Positions 5,992-8,667 of a DNA stretch of 8,667 nucleotides are shown here, piece by piece. The notes under the pieces are model-generated. The model was not told the DNA's origin, made no database searches, and was given only the letters and a program-made list of their open reading frames with translations. The stretch covers positions 1 to 8,667 of the forward strand of contig JACCXV010000198.1 of assembly GCA_013696835.1 (NCBI GenBank), read 5' to 3'. The translations under genes were made by a program, and so were the position numbers. Every line of letters starts with the position of its first letter. Position 1 is the stretch's first letter. Source of the DNA: Gemmatimonadota bacterium (GTDB lineage: Bacteria; Gemmatimonadota; Gemmatimonadetes; JACCXV01).

Positions 5992-7415
5992 GCGGGCCAC
6001 CACCCCTCCCGAGACGACCCATTCTGGATCGGCAAGGGGCCTGGCTTGCGGACGAGCTGAGGGCGTGGCAGGCCGGGGGCTTGCTCTCGCCCGAGCAAGC
6101 TGCGCGCATCCTGGACCTGTATCCGTCCGTGGACGAGGTCGTTGCGCGCAAGCGATCGCGCGCCGTTCTCGCCCTCATGGGCGTGGCGGCCCTGCTGGTT
6201 GGGCTCGCTGCGTTGCTGCTGGTTGGCTACAACTGGCAGGCCATGCCGCGTCCCTTCAAGCTCCTCGTGGTCTTCGGCGCGATCGTTGGAACGCACCTGA
6301 CCGCCCTTTTCCTGCGCTATCGCACCCGGGAGCAAGCCGGGTCGGAGGCGACCTTCTTCCTGGGCTGCCTCTTCTATGGAGCGGGCATCTGGCTGGTAGC
6401 CCAGATCTTCCATCTGAACGCGCATTTCCCGGATGGGGTGTGGTGGTGGGCCGTGGGGGTCCTGCCGTTCGCCCTTTGCCTCGACACGCTGCTGCTCCAT
6501 GCCTTCCTCGTCGCGCTGCTGGGACTCTGGGCGGGCATGGAGGTGCTCGGGTTCAGTCACCTCGCCACCCTTTTTCTCGGGCAGTGGAGGTTCCCCAACG
6601 GCGCCTATACCCTGCCGCTCCTTGCTCTGCCCGGTTTGCTGTGGGCGTACCGCAAGGGCTCCCCGGCGACGGTGAGCCTGTATGTCCCGCTCCTGACGTG
6701 GTGGTTCGTGCTGCAGCCCTTCTCGTGGCACTGGGGAGCGAACTCCACGTATTTCATCGGAGCCGTCGGAGCCCTGTTGCTGATCCTGGCCGAGACGCAC
6801 CGCTCCGACAGCCCCTTCGAAATTCCGTATCGGCTGTATGGAGTTCTTCTGGTCGGGGGCGTGCTCGTGGTGCTCAGCTTCTTCGACTTCAACCGGCACC
6901 TGCTCTCGGAGGGCGCTGCACGCGGAGGTCTGATCCAGACCGGGGTGATCGTGGCTCTCGCACTGGGGAGCCTCGCGGTGGCCTCCCTCGTCCCACGCGA
7001 CCCTGAGCGCGCAGCCCGAGGCGACGCTCTGGCGCGCGGATTGGCCGGAACGTTGCGACGGCAGTGGCTGCCGGCGGGCCTGCTCCTGCTCATGGTGCTC
7101 GCGCCGCTTTCGGGGCTCCTGGCCCAATCCCCACAAGGCTTCCACACGGCCGCGCTGTTGCAGACGGTGCTCGCCAACGTGGCCATGATCGCCTGTGCGC
7201 TGTGGCTCACCGGGATCGGCCTGCGGGACGACCGCGGGCGTCCCTTCGCAGCCGGCGTCCTGTACTTCCTGCTCTGGGCGGTCCTGCGTTACGCCGATCT
7301 GTTCGGAGATTTCGGCGGCATGCTCGGAGCGGCTGCGATGTTCTTCCTGTGCGGCGCCACGCTGTTCGCGGTGGCGCTCTACTGGCGTCGCCGGAAGAGC
7401 GTCCGCCATGCCTGA
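5988..7415 (+). CDS. DUF2157 multi-pass membrane protein
   Basis: This 475-residue protein is of the DUF2157 type. A cytosolic helical N-terminus (about 14-46, 'LADELRAWQAGGLLSPEQA') matches the family's opening domain, and 13-14 hydrophobic segments follow from about 57 to 465. The segment 'FYGAGIWLVAQIFHLNAHFP' (129-148) fits the family's characteristic 'GA.I.L.AQI.....FP' pattern. The C-terminus is basic (RRRK, 467-470), consistent with a cytoplasmic end. No molecular function is known to me for the family. The ATG at 5988 overlaps the stop of the ABM gene (ATGA), with GAGGA about 12 bases upstream. The 3' end overlaps the GDYXXLXY gene by 8 bases, so the two are almost certainly translationally coupled. 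These two families commonly occur side by side, suggesting a joint membrane complex or shared process; that part is inference. Confidence 0.85.
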   Translation: MSGPPPLPRRPILDRQGAWLADELRAWQAGGLLSPEQAARILDLYPSVDEVVARKRSRAVLALMGVAALLVGLAALLLVGYNWQAMPRPFKLLVVFGAIVGTHLTALFLRYRTREQAGSEATFFLGCLFYGAGIWLVAQIFHLNAHFPDGVWWWAVGVLPFALCLDTLLLHAFLVALLGLWAGMEVLGFSHLATLFLGQWRFPNGAYTLPLLALPGLLWAYRKGSPATVSLYVPLLTWWFVLQPFSWHWGANSTYFIGAVGALLLILAETHRSDSPFEIPYRLYGVLLVGGVLVVLSFFDFNRHLLSEGAARGGLIQTGVIVALALGSLAVASLVPRDPERAARGDALARGLAGTLRRQWLPAGLLLLMVLAPLSGLLAQSPQGFHTAALLQTVLANVAMIACALWLTGIGLRDDRGRPFAAGVLYFLLWAVLRYADLFGDFGGMLGAAAMFFLCGATLFAVALYWRRRKSVRHA

Positions 7416-8016
7416 GACCTCTGTGAACGCATCCGCGCCCAACGGCTCGGCGGTCGGCTCATTGGGCCGCGGAGTGGAGTGGCTGAAGCAGCGCGAGCGT
7501 CCCGTCCTGATCACCGCGATCGTCTTCCAGGTCGCGGTTCTGCTGACCATGATCGGGTTGCAGGCCCTGCCGCTGCTCGGCAGCGACACGATCCTCGTCC
7601 GGGTGGTGCCCGTCGATCCACGTGATCTCTTCCGCGGCGACTATGTGGTCCTGGGCTACGAGTTCAGCGTCGTGCCACCCGCGGGGATCGAAGGACTGAC
7701 GGCGGATTCAGGCGGCAGGCAGGTCGGCGAGTTGAACGGTCGCATCGTCTATGTCTCTCTCGTGCCGGAGCCCGATGGCAGTCATTGGCGCGGCTCCAAG
7801 GTGAGCATCCACCGTCCTCCTACCGGCAGGTACATTCGCGGAAGGATCGCGGGCTCCTCGCGGCTGGAGTTCGGCATCGAGGCGTTCTACCTCGAGGAGG
7901 GCAGCGGAAGGAGATACGAGCAGGCCATCGGACATCGACGTCTGTCGGCCGTGGTCGCGCTGAGCTCCAACGGAAGGGCGGCCCTGCGCGATCTCCGCAT
8001 CGAAGGCGACCCTTGA
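7408..8016 (+). CDS. GDYXXLXY-family membrane-anchored protein
   Basis: The 202-residue product has a hydrophilic N-terminus, one membrane helix at about 33-56 and then the family's name-giving motif G77-D-Y-V-V-L-G-Y84 in the context 'VDPRDLFRGDYVVLGY'. A beta-rich extracytoplasmic region follows, with 'GRIVYVSL', 'RYIRGRIAG' and 'FYLEEGSGRRYE'. The family's function is not established. The start ATG at 7408 overlaps the last 8 bases of the DUF2157 gene, and GGAAG lies about 11 bases upstream. The pair therefore forms a two-gene unit, and orientation predicts that the conserved motif sits just outside the cytoplasmic membrane. The gene ends 27 bases before the YjbR-like remnant begins. Confidence 0.87.
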   Translation: MPETSVNASAPNGSAVGSLGRGVEWLKQRERPVLITAIVFQVAVLLTMIGLQALPLLGSDTILVRVVPVDPRDLFRGDYVVLGYEFSVVPPAGIEGLTADSGGRQVGELNGRIVYVSLVPEPDGSHWRGSKVSIHRPPTGRYIRGRIAGSSRLEFGIEAFYLEEGSGRRYEQAIGHRRLSAVVALSSNGRAALRDLRIEGDP

Positions 8017-8043
8017 GAAGCCCCAGATTTGCTGCGGCTGTAG

Positions 8044-8226
8044 AGTAGGCAGCCGGGCATCTTGCCGGCCCCCTACCTTGCGCGACAGTCCTGGATCAAG
8101 CTCGAGAACGCACGGGTGCTGCCGAGCGCAGCGATCAAGGACCTGCTCCGCGAGTCGCACGGGCTCGTCGCGGCGAAGCTACCCAGGCGGATACGTGAGC
8201 GTTTCGCCAAGGGGGTAGACTCGTGA
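8044..8226 (+). pseudogene. C-terminal remnant of an MmcQ/YjbR-family gene
   Basis: After an in-frame TAG at 8041-8043, this frame runs 60 codons to TGA 8224-8226. It reads like the C-terminal half of MmcQ/YjbR-like proteins: 'PAPYLARQSWIKLEN', 'AAIKDLLRESHGLV' and 'AAKLPRRIRERF' follow the family pattern of a W-containing strand, then 'L..LL..SY.LV.AKLPKK'. The family is normally about 110-120 residues, so roughly the first half is absent. The bases before it (8017-8043) carry no recognisable N-terminal part. A TTG at 8062 could start a short peptide, but loss of the beginning by deletion is the simpler reading. The remnant sits directly behind the GDYXXLXY gene. Confidence 0.6.
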
Positions 8227-8488
8227 CTTGCCTGGCATCGCTCCCGAGCGAGGCTGACGGGCATAAATCCAATGAGGCCGCTCGCTCGTACTAAGGGGGC
8301 CCGCCTCCTTTCCAGGCGGCGCGTCACAGTGGTTCACTGGTCGGGGCGATCGGGTGGCGAGCCGTGCACCCTTCCTGCTCCGCTCCTCAACGTGCAATCC
8401 CCGCGAAGTGCCGCGCATCCCGCCCAGTGGAATGTGCCGGTCGGCGGGGGTGGCTGGCGTACCTCTTCAACCAAGGATCGAGGACAGC
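8227..8488. other. Stretch of about 260 bases without a recognisable gene, upstream of the ferritin-like gene
   Basis: Open frames here on both strands are short and resemble no family I know. A perfect 6-base inverted repeat, TCGCTC (8238-8243) and GAGCGA (8246-8251), follows shortly after the YjbR remnant's stop. Its two-base loop makes a stable hairpin unlikely, and no T-tract follows. The region presumably contains the promoter of the ferritin-like gene, but I cannot point to convincing -35 and -10 boxes. Confidence 0.4.
8480..8484 (+). promoter_or_regulatory. Ribosome binding site for the TTG start of the ferritin-like gene
   Basis: GAGGA lies 4 bases before the TTG at 8489. The spacing is a little short, but it is the best signal near any in-frame start and agrees with the position of the Tat motif. 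Confidence 0.4.
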
Positions 8489-8667
8489 TTGAAACTCACG
8501 AATGGCAAGATCGACCGCCGGCGGATGCTGAAGAACCTGGCGGTCGCCGGTGCCGGGGCGACGGTTGCTCCTGTTCGTACGCTCTCCGCGGCGACGCAGG
8601 AGATCACCGACAGGGACATCGCCAACTTCGCCCTCAACCTCGAGTACCTCGAGGCCGAGTACTACCT
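8489..8667 (+). CDS. Tat-exported ferritin-like domain protein, N-terminal part (runs off the window)
   Basis: The visible 59 residues begin with a Tat signal: D-R-R-R-M-L-K (9-15) matches the twin-arginine pattern and is followed by an Ala/Val/Gly hydrophobic stretch and 'LSAA' as a plausible cleavage region. The mature part opens with 'DIANFALNLEYLEAEYY', typical of the first helix of ferritin-like (ferritin_2/desiccation-related) proteins, whose Glu residues help form a di-iron site. The TTG at 8489 is the favoured start because GAGGA precedes it and the twin arginines then lie at residues 10-11. In-frame ATG 8432 and GTG 8450 would put them about 20 or 13 residues further in. The domain's later metal ligands are beyond the window edge. 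Related proteins are exported and often stress-linked; the role here is unknown. Confidence 0.8.
   Translation, partial: MKLTNGKIDRRRMLKNLAVAGAGATVAPVRTLSAATQEITDRDIANFALNLEYLEAEYY

Noticed and set aside
5784..7589. Very long minus-strand frame (601 codons) opposite the DUF2157 gene
   Set aside because: It is rich in Gln, Glu, Arg and His without domain motifs, as expected opposite a GC-rich membrane protein gene with Leu/Val-rich codons. The plus strand explains the region.
8073..8418. Minus-strand frames across the YjbR remnant and the following intergenic region
   Set aside because: No start signal, no recognisable motif, and they overlap the better-supported YjbR-like remnant.

Overview
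The window is GC-rich, densely packed bacterial DNA. Lipoprotein and Tat-type signal peptides and an Atm1-class exporter suggest a Gram-negative-type, probably free-living bacterium, perhaps proteobacterial or a related soil phylum. Nothing in the window fixes the taxon. There are no RNA genes, CRISPR arrays, insertion sequences or phage genes that I can support.

Layout. Positions 1-633 hold the 3' part of a probable family 2 glycosyltransferase. It overlaps by ATGA the start of a full-length Atm1/HMT1-type ABC half-transporter (630-2474). A serine hydrolase lipoprotein of the beta-lactamase/PBP4-like fold follows on the same strand (2501-3880) and meets a minus-strand isocitrate lyase/PEP mutase superfamily gene (3912-4754) tail to tail. 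A CAP/SCP-domain exported protein (4873-5412) is transcribed divergently from that gene.

From 5405 to 5991 the sequence looks worn. A YdeI-like N-terminus of about 25 residues runs into unrelated sequence. Next comes an ABM-type (antibiotic biosynthesis monooxygenase) small protein whose expected N-terminus lies in a different frame from the rest, pointing to a one-base frameshift near 5690. An intact, translationally coupled membrane pair follows: a DUF2157 multi-pass protein (5988-7415) and a GDYXXLXY-family single-pass protein (7408-8016). Behind it is a C-terminal remnant of an MmcQ/YjbR-family gene (8044-8226), then about 260 bases without a recognised gene. The window ends inside a Tat-exported ferritin-like protein that appears to start with TTG at 8489.

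Functionally this reads as ordinary chromosomal accessory content: envelope and exported proteins, one exporter, one small-molecule enzyme. It does not read as a defence or biosynthetic island. The observations most worth checking are the cluster of three broken or remnant genes (YdeI, ABM, YjbR) around the intact DUF2157-GDYXXLXY pair, the atypical active-site loop of the PEP mutase-like protein, and the overlapping inverted repeats at the convergent junction. I see no convincing novel multi-gene system.
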